From the NCBI RefSeq assembly GCF_019649055.1, contig NW_026570227.1, positions 1,798,001 through 1,862,000 on the forward strand: DNA of 64,000 nt, read 5' to 3'. A model generated the notes under the pieces. The model worked only from the letters and a program-made list of their open reading frames with translations. It was not told the DNA's origin and ran no database searches. This DNA comes from Paramacrobiotus metropolitanus. Lineage: Eukaryota > Tardigrada > Eutardigrada > Parachela > Macrobiotidae. Shown here piece after piece: positions 1 through 11,800 of the stretch (position 1 is the stretch's first letter; each line of letters starts with the position of its first letter). The position numbers and the translations under genes are program-made.

Positions 1-27
1 CACTGACTAACAGCGATCGCGACGCAC

Positions 28-960
<933 letters not shown>

Positions 961-1231
961 CTGCATAAGACAGCCCAAACCGCGTCACAAGTGCCGCTTA
1001 CACACACGAAGCTCTGTATTCATTGCAGTGCAGGTAACTGTGACCTGTCTCGAGCCAGGGATGTGGAATTGCGGAGGGAGGACCGGGCTGTACAGCTCTG
1101 TGGGCTCCTGGGCCGAAAGAAACAATACATTCTTGCGTGCGATAATGTTTAATAAGACCTGCTATGAGAACGAGGTATGAGAATAAGTACTGTAGCGCAC
1201 ATAGTTTGTCTTGATGGGATAGATAGATCCC

Positions 1232-1867
1232 GGGTAGGGAAGTGACCCGGTACATGGTACCAAATTCATATACATCAATCTGTACTTGTACGCATGCGTT
1301 TGGGCGCGCAATATTCGCTTCGGGAGTTATGGCTGCAAGAAAATTTCAAAAAGTTTATATGCATTGTGTTATACCAAGTCTCATTATAAGCGGATCTCCT
1401 TTAAATTTTTCATGTACATGTAAATGCACGTAAATTGTAAAGATCGGTTTCACACCGAATCAAAGTTGCACCACTTTTTTTAAATGTTAAAATGATTATT
1501 AATTTGTAAAAAAATGTAATAACCGTGGTTTTTTTGTAAAAGATCTTCATGCATATGTTGGGTTTGCAAGAAAAATTTGTAGGAGATCAGTCCATAAGGA
1601 GGCGTTTGGTACAACAGAATGCATTTTAACTTTCTGGAATTTTCTTACAGCCAAAACCCCCGATCTGGGTGCTGCGTGTATAAACAGTTTTCGCGCCTAT
1701 ATATTATAAATCATCTAGCTACAAAATGCCATAAAACAAAGCAAAAAAACTGTTTAAGACTGCACGAAAGTGAAAGTTTTCGTGCATTTACATGTACACG
1801 ACGTTGGTATCGTGTTGGTACCAACGACGTGTACCGGGTGACGCTGGAACCGGGTCACTTCCCATAA
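1232..1867. mobile_element. Foldback element, copy 1
   Basis: The left end (gggaagtgacccggtacatg, from about 1232) and the reverse complement of the right end (ending near 1867, cgggtcacttccc) match. The similarity continues inward for about 200 bases with small gaps, so most of the element is two inverted arms around a short centre near 1480. No transposase is encoded. Diverged relatives lie at 6880-7375, 20790-21158 and, by termini, 13818-14912. Confidence 0.65.
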
Positions 1868-3560
1868 TAAGACATAAAGAAAGTAGCGAGTTTTTTTTTC
1901 TTATAGCAGTGAATCGTTGCTAGAACTTAGTATATAATTAATTTTATCGTTAGTAAATAACTGTACGATCTTATACTTTTTTTCGATAACTTGGTATTTA
2001 CTGATGAGCGAATACATCTACACAGACAGCCACAAAAGAAACATTGCATTACAAAGTTAACAAGCAGCGGAAACAAGCATATGATGTACTTATGTATGTA
2101 CTATTTATATTAATATTATGATAATATGCATATATAGTTATATTATTTATCTGCATGAATACAAATATCTGCAGAGTGCATTGATGAAAATGTACCAATA
2201 TGAATTAACTGTCTGCTCCTGATGTAATAATAATAATAATAATAATAATAACATATATATACCGTAAATGCCGGATGCAAGTGTGCGAGTATGTACATCA
2301 GCCAACATGTGCGCTGATTGTTCTCACGTCAATGTTTACCACTTACAAGAGCAGCCAGATTGCAGCAGGCCAAAAAAAAATTCTGAACTGGCAACGAGGT
2401 TCCATTCTTTCTGCAGAAAATTACAGAAATGCTTATGCAAAAACACTACCAAGTACCAAACACTTTTTTGGCATTGTTTCATGTTTTCTATAGCCAAATG
2501 ATTTGTACAAGTACACTTCGGCGTAAAATCCATTTGTGCGTGCCACACCCGGTTGGGGAATTCTGGAGAAAATAACATTCGATAATTTTGAACGCAAAAA
2601 AGTGTACCAAAAGTCTCTTTATAAAGAGATGCTCGAGGTGGAGCTGCAGACGATATCCGCTAAGTTAGTAATAAAGTATCTTCCGTTGACTACCAAAATG
2701 CGCTATGATACTACAGATAAAGTGGATGAATGTTGTCTAAGCGGTTCACCATGTATGACTACCTGTTCTGACCAGCTTGCCATGAGCGTAGCATGGCGGG
2801 GCGGATTTATAATTTTATCGAACCCTTACCATTTTCTTTCTAAACCTGAAGACAGTAAGAAAAATCTAAGAATCTAAAAAAAGCGATCTAAGAAAATTTA
2901 GAGAAAATGTTGCCCATTGCAGCAAAAAAAACGGGTGCACAATGTGGAGACGTACCCATCCGATAACTGCCTCGATTGCGTGGTCGCCATAATAATTATT
3001 AAGAAAGCTGATGGTTGTAGAAAACGCTTTAGAAAGTACAGCAGTGATTGGTAAATCCGTCATTGTATGGCATTCAACGGCACAGCTTATTATTTAAACT
3101 TTTTTAATAAACATGTACGACGAAAATTCTCTTTGCAGTTCTGTAATGCAGTGGTCCAATACAGAATTGTCCCTGCTACGTTGGACGGACGGTGCGTGTT
3201 CACTGTTACACATACGAGCTCCCATCAGCGACATACCGTTTTACAAGATCGATGTTCCGATTGCGCAGTGTCTGGTGTTACTTCAATGACAAAATCGGCG
3301 TAATAATTCAGAAAGACATATATCCATCCGATTGCCAAAGGTATGTAATAGCACAAAGTTTATGTGAATTGCGAATAACGATACGTAATAACGTTACGTA
3401 ATAACGTAAAAACATGTAGGAGAAATACTGTGGTGCAATATATTAATTTCACCGTAATTATTGTAACATATGCGTAATTTGCATTGAATATTACGTTCTA
3501 TAAATGAACTATCTGTACACAGCGATTATGAGTTATACTGCGTACATGGGATGATCGGAT
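1868..3560. other. Intergenic stretch without recognised gene
   Basis: AT-rich DNA between divergent genes C (minus) and A (plus). It contains an (AAT)n microsatellite at about 2227-2252. Short ORFs here show no signal peptide, domain or codon bias and are not called. Confidence 0.6.
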
Positions 3561-3905
3561 ACGTGCTGGGTGCAGTTTGTACTACCAGTAGACATTTTTA
3601 GGTTTCTGGTTCTGGCGCATTGTAAGTTTTTCATACCATCTGACGGCATGGGGAAAAAGTCCAGCCCTTGTACGGCAAAGCAAAAAACTGGATTTAACCC
3701 TGTAACGGCACGCAAAATCGGCGGCAAGCGTGCAAATGACCGCTCTATCGGCGGTGTTATCTGAATAATCTAGCTGATATCAAAGGAACCTTGTTGCCAC
3801 TGACCCATAAGCGTTGTAGATGACAAGTCCACAACCTGAAAATGCCCGGCTTCCATGTGCAACATGATTCAGCATCAGTGGGACTGATCATCCGGCGCTA
3901 CGCTG
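3560..3905. repeat. Duplicated 5' flank, copy upstream of gene A
   Basis: Matches 8270-8530 in the same orientation with gaps: shared blocks include ggtgttatc(t/c)ga(a/g)taatct and acaagtccacaacctg. Both copies lie a few hundred bases upstream of CUB genes A and B, so the duplication that made the genes carried upstream DNA, possibly including promoter elements. Confidence 0.55.
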
Positions 3906-4552
3906 TACGAGTGAATTTGCCGACGACACCGTCTTATTTTACATTTCCTCCGCATTGTTAATTCCAGTGTATTTATACGTATACATTAAAAGGGATCATT
4001 GCATGTATTAATGTGTAAGTGAAACAGCATATGATTTTACTGTATCCCATCTGCATGCATATACGATAAATTACAGACTTTTGGCACTTGGTGTGAGGCC
4101 GGCATTGTCACGTTAAAGGAGATTGGTAAAAAATTGTTTTTGAGAACGGGCGAGAGTCGCTCGACTTGTTTCTTGTTTCAACGTTTAAGTTTGGAGATTA
4201 TGCGCGGTAATGCTATGAGTGTGTTGTGCACAGTCCCTTCTCACGTTAATTGGGACAAATTCTTCATTTGATTATAACTGCTGAGCGAAGCTCACTTTGT
4301 ACATATTGAGAAATAAATTCTTATGATATCGTTGTGTGTACATATCATATAATTATCATGGTGCATCACTGTATGTATGGCATATACTAGCCTACTAGGT
4401 ATATTTATATATACATTTCGGTTCTAGTTATGTATCAGTATTTTAATCTATTTACGCCTCATTATACATTTTATTACAGATAAAGTGTTCCTGCTGAGGA
4501 AGCACGTACACGGCCCGATTAATCCGCAAACGCCGGTGTTTCTGGTAGCGAC

Positions 4553-7500
4553 ATGCTGGTGTTGTGGTTGCTGGTGCTGATATCGGTGGTGTCGGGAGTG
4601 ACCCCGACCGTGCCGACGGTCACGTCGGCCTCGTTCACCATCAGCCAATGCACACAGGGGACGGTCGTCGGAACGGTCCAGGCGACCAATTCTCCCACCA
4701 GCTTCAGCATCTCCGACCCCACTGACTTCAGCATCTCGGCGGGCGGCCAGATCACGCTGGCCACGACGATTGCGCCGGGAACGTATACGCCGACCGTCAC
4801 CGCGACGAACAGCGTCGGAACATCCACGCCGGTGACGGTGACCATAACGGCTACCGGCTGTCCTGCGGCAACGCCGGGACCCTGTCCCACTCTCGTCCCG
4901 GGCCAAGCCACAAGTAAGATTCAGACTGACGTGTCAGCCAATTATAAAATCACGTTCGCATCATACTGATACAGAGTTCTTTTTATCATTTATTTGATAC
5001 TTCTCCATATTTGATATTAATTACTTTTTATCGGAATTCTTTTGCTTTATCTACATACTAACTCAGTAGCATCGTAAAATTCTTCTTCGCATAGAAATTG
5101 TCGGTACTGATAACTGGGCAGACTAATCAAAGGTTAATTACAAATTATTAAGAATCATTATTAAGAATCTAAGAATAATTATGTACTGTACACATACACG
5201 AAAAAATGCAACAGATTTTGCGGACAACTCAGAAACAGTGGAAAAAACTTCTAAAAGCAGATAGCGAACGTAGAATTAACTTTCCCGTTAAAAGAAAGTA
5301 ATAAAAACAGTAAAAGTAGAAATATAAAATTTGTAACTGCAATTTTTTGGGCGCATAGCAAATTAACTATGCGCCCCAAAATTTTGGGGCGCATAGCACT
5401 TTCGTTAATTATAATAGACGAAGAATTTTTCGCTTTTAAGTTGTAATACATGTACAAAAGAACTAAACTAGTAGACGAAGATTAATTACTGTAAAAATTA
5501 TTACTTGTGCAATCGCGGAATGGGGTTTGTTAGAGCAAATGCTGCAGCCCGTACTGGAAACGCTGAATACGCGTCCTAGGATCAGGAATAACGATTTCAG
5601 CTGTTTTCCCATGATTAAAATGTAAATATCATTTTATTTAGTCGTGACCTGACTGGAGAAGCGCGCTCTGCTTTTTTTAAACAACGTTTCAGTTTGGCTG
5701 TTATTAAGGGAAACGCTACGGCTGTATTAAGTACGCTACCCTTTAAGGCTTTAACGTACCCACGGGTGGATAGAGATTTTGGTTGTTTTTTCAATGTTTA
5801 AAATTTTAACAGTGACGTATCTGTAGTGTGCCTGCGCTTGCACTTCTTGTTACTTTATATAAATAATTATGTATTTTATTTAGTATAATCTAGCGCAGGC
5901 TGTTTTGTATGGTACTGGTTTTGTATAGTAAGAGTACATTCCTAGATTTACATAGGATGGCCATTGTGTTTGCTGCAGTGTGCGTGAGTGCCGGTCCCAT
6001 CAGCGTCGGACCCAATGACGTCATCTTCTTCACCAGTCAGAATTTTCCCCGGGAATACGTGCAATCCGACACTACGGACTGCACGCTGCAGTTTGTCAGT
6101 ACGTTGCCGCAAGCCAGAATCCAGGTGCACTACGTAGCCGAACAAACGGCTTAGTTATTAATGCGAGTACATTTGTACGTAGCTGAATATGTACAGTAAG
6201 TTAACTACTCGTATAATTATTGTATAAGGCCAGCGCCATGCCGGCATATATGCACGTAATCAATCCAAAAATTATTACAATCGGAAAGGCTAGATAAAAT
6301 AAACAAGGGGCACCGCTGTCCCGTCTAGAGAAACAAAATCTGACCAGTTGAGAAGAGGTCAGAATGTGTTCTCCGTCCACTACGGCGTAGTTGGCGTTTC
6401 GTGTCGAACTTCTAATTCCCACTTGTACAAGCCAGTGCTATTTAAATTTAACTTTAAAAAAATCCAGTAATTAGAACAAGTAAAACAACTTTTCTAACTC
6501 TCGAGAACATCCGACCGTCATCAAGACAGAAGCCGCATTTCCGCGCTGAATTTCGACGCTTATACGTATCGTGTATCGTGTCTGTATCGTACTCTTTTTT
6601 TATTGCAGTTTACAAATGAATATTTCCACATTAAAGAGGTAAGTTGGCCACGACACATGCAGCGACAGTTGTTAATATGTTGAATAATACCAAAACTGCA
6701 TTAACAATTATTGTTTTTGTTTCGTTTACATGTACATGGGCATGTTTCGTTTACTTGCCCATGTACATTTATACGTAAAAGGCATAAATACAGGATATTC
6801 TAGTTACATGATATTAGTATCATACGATTTATATCAGCGAATTTATTATTATTGCCTGTGCGAAGGCGACGCAAGTAGCCCGGTACGTGGTGCAAATTTC
6901 GTGTACATTCACGAAAACTTTCACTTTCGCGCACTCCCGAACACGATTTTGCTTTATTTTCGGCATTCTGTAGCTAGATGAATTGTCGTAACGTTTGTGC
7001 GCGCATTTTTGTAAATTTAAAAAATAGTTTTTACAATGTTAAACTACATTTCAAAAAATGAAAAATATGGCGGAACCGTGGTTCGGTGTAAAAGTGATCT
7101 TCATGTACATATTCGTTTACTGCATGCGAAATTTAAAGAAGGTCCGTACATAATGAGGCTTTTGGTACACCTGAATGCATTTAAACTTTGCGGGATTTTC
7201 CTTAGAGCCATAACTCCCGAATGGGATGTTGCGCGCACACATGATTTTCACGCCAACGTATACAAAACATCATGGCACAGAATGTCAAAAAACAAAGCAA
7301 AAAAGAGTTTGGGAGAGCGCGAAAGTGAAAGTATTGACGCCTATACACAAATTTGATACGGTGTGGGTTACTGTGTGCATTATTACAGGGCTATGATGCC
7401 GGCTCGTGCGATCACGACTACCTGTCGTTCGACGGGATGAAGTACTGCGACGGCTCATCCGATCCCTTACCCATTCCTTTAGTAACCACTGGCAGCTCGG

Positions 7501-7687
7501 TGGTAAGAATCAGCCGAAAATTAATTAGGGCTCCTCTTCCGGTGGACATTGTAGCCAGCGCGTTCAACATGCAGTACTGCAGTTTAATCGTCTGTTCGTT
7601 GTGTAGACGGTGGCGCAGCATCACGCATACCTGAAGAGCGAAAACAATCCCTACCAATTTGCCTTCATGGTCACACTGGTCTACTGA
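4553..7687 (+). CDS. Secreted cadherin/He_PIG-like repeat + CUB protein (gene A)
   Basis: Five exons close in phase: 4553-4913, 5979-6124, 6609-6638, 7389-7502, 7607-7687, predicting 243 residues. The start ATG opens a signal peptide (MLVLWLLVLISVVSG). Next is one about 80-residue beta-sandwich-like repeat (SASFTISQCT, DFSISAGGQITL, PGTYTPTVTATN) resembling cadherin or He_PIG domains but without calcium motifs. A short Pro linker (PGQAT) ends at a phase-1 intron. The C-terminal four exons encode a CUB-like domain: Cys after the junction, FFTSQNFP, CTLQFVS, FTNEYFH, then CDHDYLSFDG, YCDGSS and a final FMVTLVY strand. Role inferred: small secreted adhesion or matrix protein. Intron 1 holds a hairpin, intron 2 a retrotransposon tail and intron 3 a foldback element. 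Confidence 0.75.
5349..5395. repeat. Triple-copy hairpin in intron 1 of gene A
   Basis: gggcgcatag at 5349-5358 is followed by its reverse complement ctatgcgccc at 5368-5377 and then by a direct copy ggggcgcatag near 5385-5395. The central arm can pair with either neighbour. Confidence 0.7.
5768..5812. repeat. Dispersed short repeat (copy 1 of 3)
   Basis: gattttggttgttttttcaatgtttaaaattttaa-type sequence recurs at about 39566-39612 and 60375-60420. The latter two also carry a cctacgcagg block nearby. All are noncoding; the element type is unknown. Confidence 0.4.
6420..6545 (-). mobile_element. Non-LTR retrotransposon 3' end, 5'-truncated
   Basis: On the minus strand this reads [20 protein letters not shown] and stop, matching the end of the larger fragment at 35277-35990 in frame and in sequence. 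Both copies end at cttgtacaag on the plus strand. It lies in intron 2 of gene A, antisense to it. Confidence 0.65.
6880..7375. mobile_element. Foldback element, copy 2
   Basis: The left arm (cccggtacgtggtgcaaatt, then gaaaactttcactttcgcgc) and the right arm (gagcgcgaaagtgaaagt, then cacaaatttgatacg) are inverted relative to each other and match copy 1 (for example agccataactcccga and tcttcatg). It lies within intron 3 of gene A. Confidence 0.6.
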
Positions 7688-8269
7688 GTCCCGATATGGC
7701 CGGTCCATACCCCTTCGAACAAGATTCCCAGTCCAGTGAAATTATACCGATCGGGATCGCCGGTGATTTATGTACAGTGCCTGTGTTCTTGTTGCACACT
7801 GTTCGGTCATTTTCTCATGCTGTTTCTTAGCCGCGAACACACTGCAGCCGATCCTTTTTTTAGTCTTAAATACTGACATTTTTTACTTCATACCGTCATG
7901 TACGTACTGACTCGCCAGAAATTACAGGGTCTTCTTGCGCGTTATCGAAGACTGGAAGTTGACGCACAAACAAAAATTTAATATGGGAAAACGCTTTGAA
8001 AACGTTAGCCATGGGATTATGTATGTAATTTTAAGAAATTCCCATTAAATGTTTTCCGCTTCCTCCGGTGCTCCAGAAACGGACGCCGCATTCGTCTTTG
8101 AATTTTCCCCCATGGGCATTATAGGCAGAAAGTTTTTTTGCACTGCCGTTATGCTCTATATACAACGACAGATGAATCAATATTTATCAATCACCAAAAT
8201 CACAGCGCAAAACTTATGCGAATAATAAATAATATCATATAATTATTATTACGCCAATAAGACCGAATC

Positions 8270-8530
8270 CAGTACAAAGCAAAACATGTCGTCATAGCAG
8301 TTAGCGGCACGATAACGCGGTCGTAAACGTGCAGCTGCAATCAGTGGTCTATAAATGGTGTTATCCGAGTAATCTATCTGTACATGGCAAAAGAACCATC
8401 ATGCCAACGACCCCAACAGTACTGTGTAGATCACAAGTCCACAACCTGCAGTTATTATCCAGGCGTCCATGCGCAGTACGAATGGGCAGTATAAGGTCCT
8501 TATGAAGTTACGCTACACCGACATCCACAT
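8270..8530. repeat. Duplicated 5' flank, copy upstream of gene B
   Basis: Same-orientation partner of 3560-3905; see that entry. The distance to the gene start is similar to that in gene A. Confidence 0.55.
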
Positions 8531-8664
8531 TTTCATATGCACGTATTTTAATATTTATATGTAACGGATATACATACGTACAGATGCATCGACGACGTTA
8601 TACTAAAATGTGCCACAAAATCATGCAACACAATTCATTTTTTGATATTTATACGTATTTTATT

Positions 8665-8780
8665 AGGGAACAGCACCAATATCAGCTAATTGGGATGAAA
8701 TGTTCTGTGTGATTAGACCGCCAATTTCCGTATAGTATTTGGCTGATCGAGACTGTCTAAGCACTAATCAGTACAAATAT
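8665..8780. repeat. Short duplication, partner at 10868-10985
   Basis: Both contain gggaac(a/g)gcaccgat-like sequence, a block close to gatgaaatgttctgtgtgat, tagaccgcc/gc and a later gagactgt(c/g)taag. One copy is upstream of gene B and the other in its first intron. Confidence 0.5.
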
Positions 8781-8850
8781 AGGGGGCAAAACTAAACGTG
8801 TTCCACCGCTCCCCTGTACTGCTGCCGTCACCCGGCTGGAGTTTGACGTT

Positions 8851-11800
8851 GTGGCTGAACATGGCGCTTATAATTATGTACATGTGGCTGAACATGGCGC
8901 TGGCTTCGAGTTCACCACCAGCCAGTGCACCGCGGAAACGTTGGCGGGAGATGTCTCGGCGCTCGAGGCCCTCGACTACTATATCGATTATTCAGACTTC
9001 TGCACGAGCGGGAGCGGCATTTTTCTGACCTACACGCTGCCCCCGGGGACGTATTATGCGAACCTGGTCGCGCATTACTCATGACGGATCCAGTCCGCCG
9101 ATTCCGGTGAGCATCACGGAATGTGCAGCGCGTCGGCTACGATCCGGATAACCCTGACCGGTCCGCCGGAGTTCGCGCCCATCTCCAGTTTCTCCATCAT
9201 CCGGTGCACCGCGGGAACCCCCGTGGGAATGGTCACAGCCGTCGATGACCCCACCTACAGCATCTCCGACCCCGCCCACTTCAGCATCTCGCCATTGGGC
9301 GTCATTACGCTGGTCGATGCGATCCCGCCCGGGACGTATACGCCGACCGTGACCGCGACTAACACCGGCGGGTCGACGTCTCTTCAGGTGACTTTAACGG
9401 CCGCGTGTACGGTGTTCACGCCACCCTTCAGTTTCTCCACCAGCCAGTGCACCGCCGGTACCAGCGTGGGAAGTGTCTCGGCGTCCACCTTCCCCACCTA
9501 TTCCATCACCGCCTCCATTCCTTTAGTCATAACTGTGACGGGAGGCGACATTACGTTGGGCGCGGTGGTCACCCCGGGGACGTATTCGGCGACGGTGAGC
9601 GCGCTGAGCAGCTTCGGGACCGGGTCGGCGTCGGTGACCATCACGGTGGTCTGTGCACCGGCGCCGGTGTTCTCGTCGACTCCCTACAGTTTCACTACGA
9701 GCCAGTGTACCGAGGGGACAAGCGTGGGAAAGGTCACGGCATCCGGTTCCCCCACCGGCTACACCATCTCCGACGCCGCCCACTTTAGCATCTCGCCGAC
9801 GGGCGACATTACTCTGGCCACTGCGGTCACCTCGGGGACCCATAATCCCATGGTGACGGCGACTAACGCTGGCGGCAGCACGTCGGCGACAATCCAGATA
9901 AAGGTGACCTGTCCGCCGGTGTTCATCTCGTCGCCCTCCACCTTCTCCATCCGGCAGTGCACCGCGGAGACGAGCGTCGGAAGTGTCTCGGCCAACAATA
10001 ACCCCATTTACACCATTTCCAACCCCGCCCGTTTTAGCATCTCGTCGTCGGGCGCCATTGCGCTCGTCCGTGCCACCCCGTCGGGGACGCATCAGTTGAC
10101 CGTGACCGCGACTAACGCTGGCGGGTCAACGTCCCTTCAGCTAAGTGTAGTGGCGGCGTGCACTAAGCACCCCGTGTTCACGTCGTCCAGCTACGCATTT
10201 TCCACCAGGCAGTGCACCGCGGGGACGAGCGTGGGAAAAGTCACGGCTACTGGTTCTCCGACTTACAGGATATCCGACACCGCCCGCTTCAGCATCTCGT
10301 CGTCGGGCGCCATTACGTTGGCCACGGGGCTCGGAGCGGGGACGTATCGGGCGGCGGTGAAGGCGACCAACGCTGGCGGAGCAGTGTCGGCGACAGTGAG
10401 CATCACGGTGGCCTGTGCTCCGACAACGCCCATGCCGCGTCCCACCCTCCTACCGGGTCAAGCAACCAGTAAGGTGTAGCGCATTGTATATACAGTAGTA
10501 TAAGTCGTATTTATGTATAACGTACAGAATCTGGTAAAGTTGGCACCACATGGAGACAGCTTTCCATGTAAACAGCTGTTGTGAGTGCGCGAATGCGAAG
10601 GTTTCCGTGCAATGTGCATATGCTGTACATTATATGCATTTTATATACGATAATACGAACATAAATATACAACGGGATTTGTGTAATGGGTACGATCCCC
10701 GATCAGGATAGCATAAGGAAGTGTTTCTGTTATGATAATTATTTGTTTTTGGTACTTAGTTTGTACCCGATGTCCGATACTTATTAAAGGTACATAACAT
10801 AAACATTAATAAATATGTACATAAATATGTGCCGGCACAGTTCCCCTAACAATTGTTAGTCATAGTGCGGCATCTATCCTGGGAACGGCACCGATGGGTG
10901 CAAATTTAGATCAAATGTTCTCTGTGATTAGACCGCATGAGTCAGTTGATGCTGTGTAATAAGTGAAGTCTCTTGAGACTGTGTAAGAAATGTATGTTTA
11001 AGTGCAATATAATTATGTACAAATAATAAAAAAGTCATAGGAGTATACGAGTACAAGTATCGGTCGCGCTAGCGCGCGACCAGTTGTGTTTGAGGTATGG
11101 AAGAATGAAAGAAATACAAAATATACTTCGTAAAGCAATAAAAAAGATTTTGAGAAATATTTCAAATATAAAACCCAGCGAGGCCAGCTACAAAAATATT
11201 TTAAACATTTGAAAATGCGGAATTTTTTCAAGCTTTCCGGTTAAATTCGACCATTTTCTGAAAACTGTGAAAGCCCCCATAAGTTTTTCTTTTTTCATGG
11301 TTCTATATCGCGTTTTTAATGTAACTTTATATTACCGATCTAACGAACTGAAGACTTGAACTTTTTGGTACCACAGAAAATATTTTAACGGTGATAAAAT
11401 GGATTGAGTGGGGTTATATATCTGCACACGATGCCCATAAAATACCATTTTTTTAGCGCAGAATTAATGGAAACTTGCGGGGAACAGTTAACGGTCGCCC
11501 AAGGTGTCCTTGCAGGCTGCATCTGTAGATACTAATTGTAAGATTTTGTCAGCCATCAGTCAAGCTCTCTAGTATTTATTAAAATAAAATTAATACATGT
11601 TTATTAGATTTCGAGGTTAGTGAATGCCCAAGCTACCACCAGTACCACAGAGCCGCCATGTGATTGAATACGGTAAACGGGCCGCGGGCCGGCTTTTAGA
11701 TATTTAAATGCTTCGTCCCTTTTCTAAAGCGTATCTCGTTGCAATACAGCACCGTATCTAGTTTCGCTACAGTACAAAAATGGGACACTATTTGGTGCGC

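Larger units (their letters stand above)
7688..8850. other. Spacer between genes A and B
   Basis: No gene seen. It contains a weak SINE-like match (about 7760-7850, gttcttgttgcacactgtt), the duplicated flank at 8270-8530, and a block at 8665-8780 that recurs at 10868-10985. Confidence 0.5.

Noticed and set aside
6201-6422. Minus-strand 73-codon ORF with a possible membrane helix
   Set aside because: It abuts the retrotransposon tail inside an intron of gene A and has no recognised domain or splice context; kept only as a curiosity.
9523-10092. 189-codon minus-strand ORF
   Set aside because: Shadow of the gene B repeats; Arg-rich antisense with no domain.
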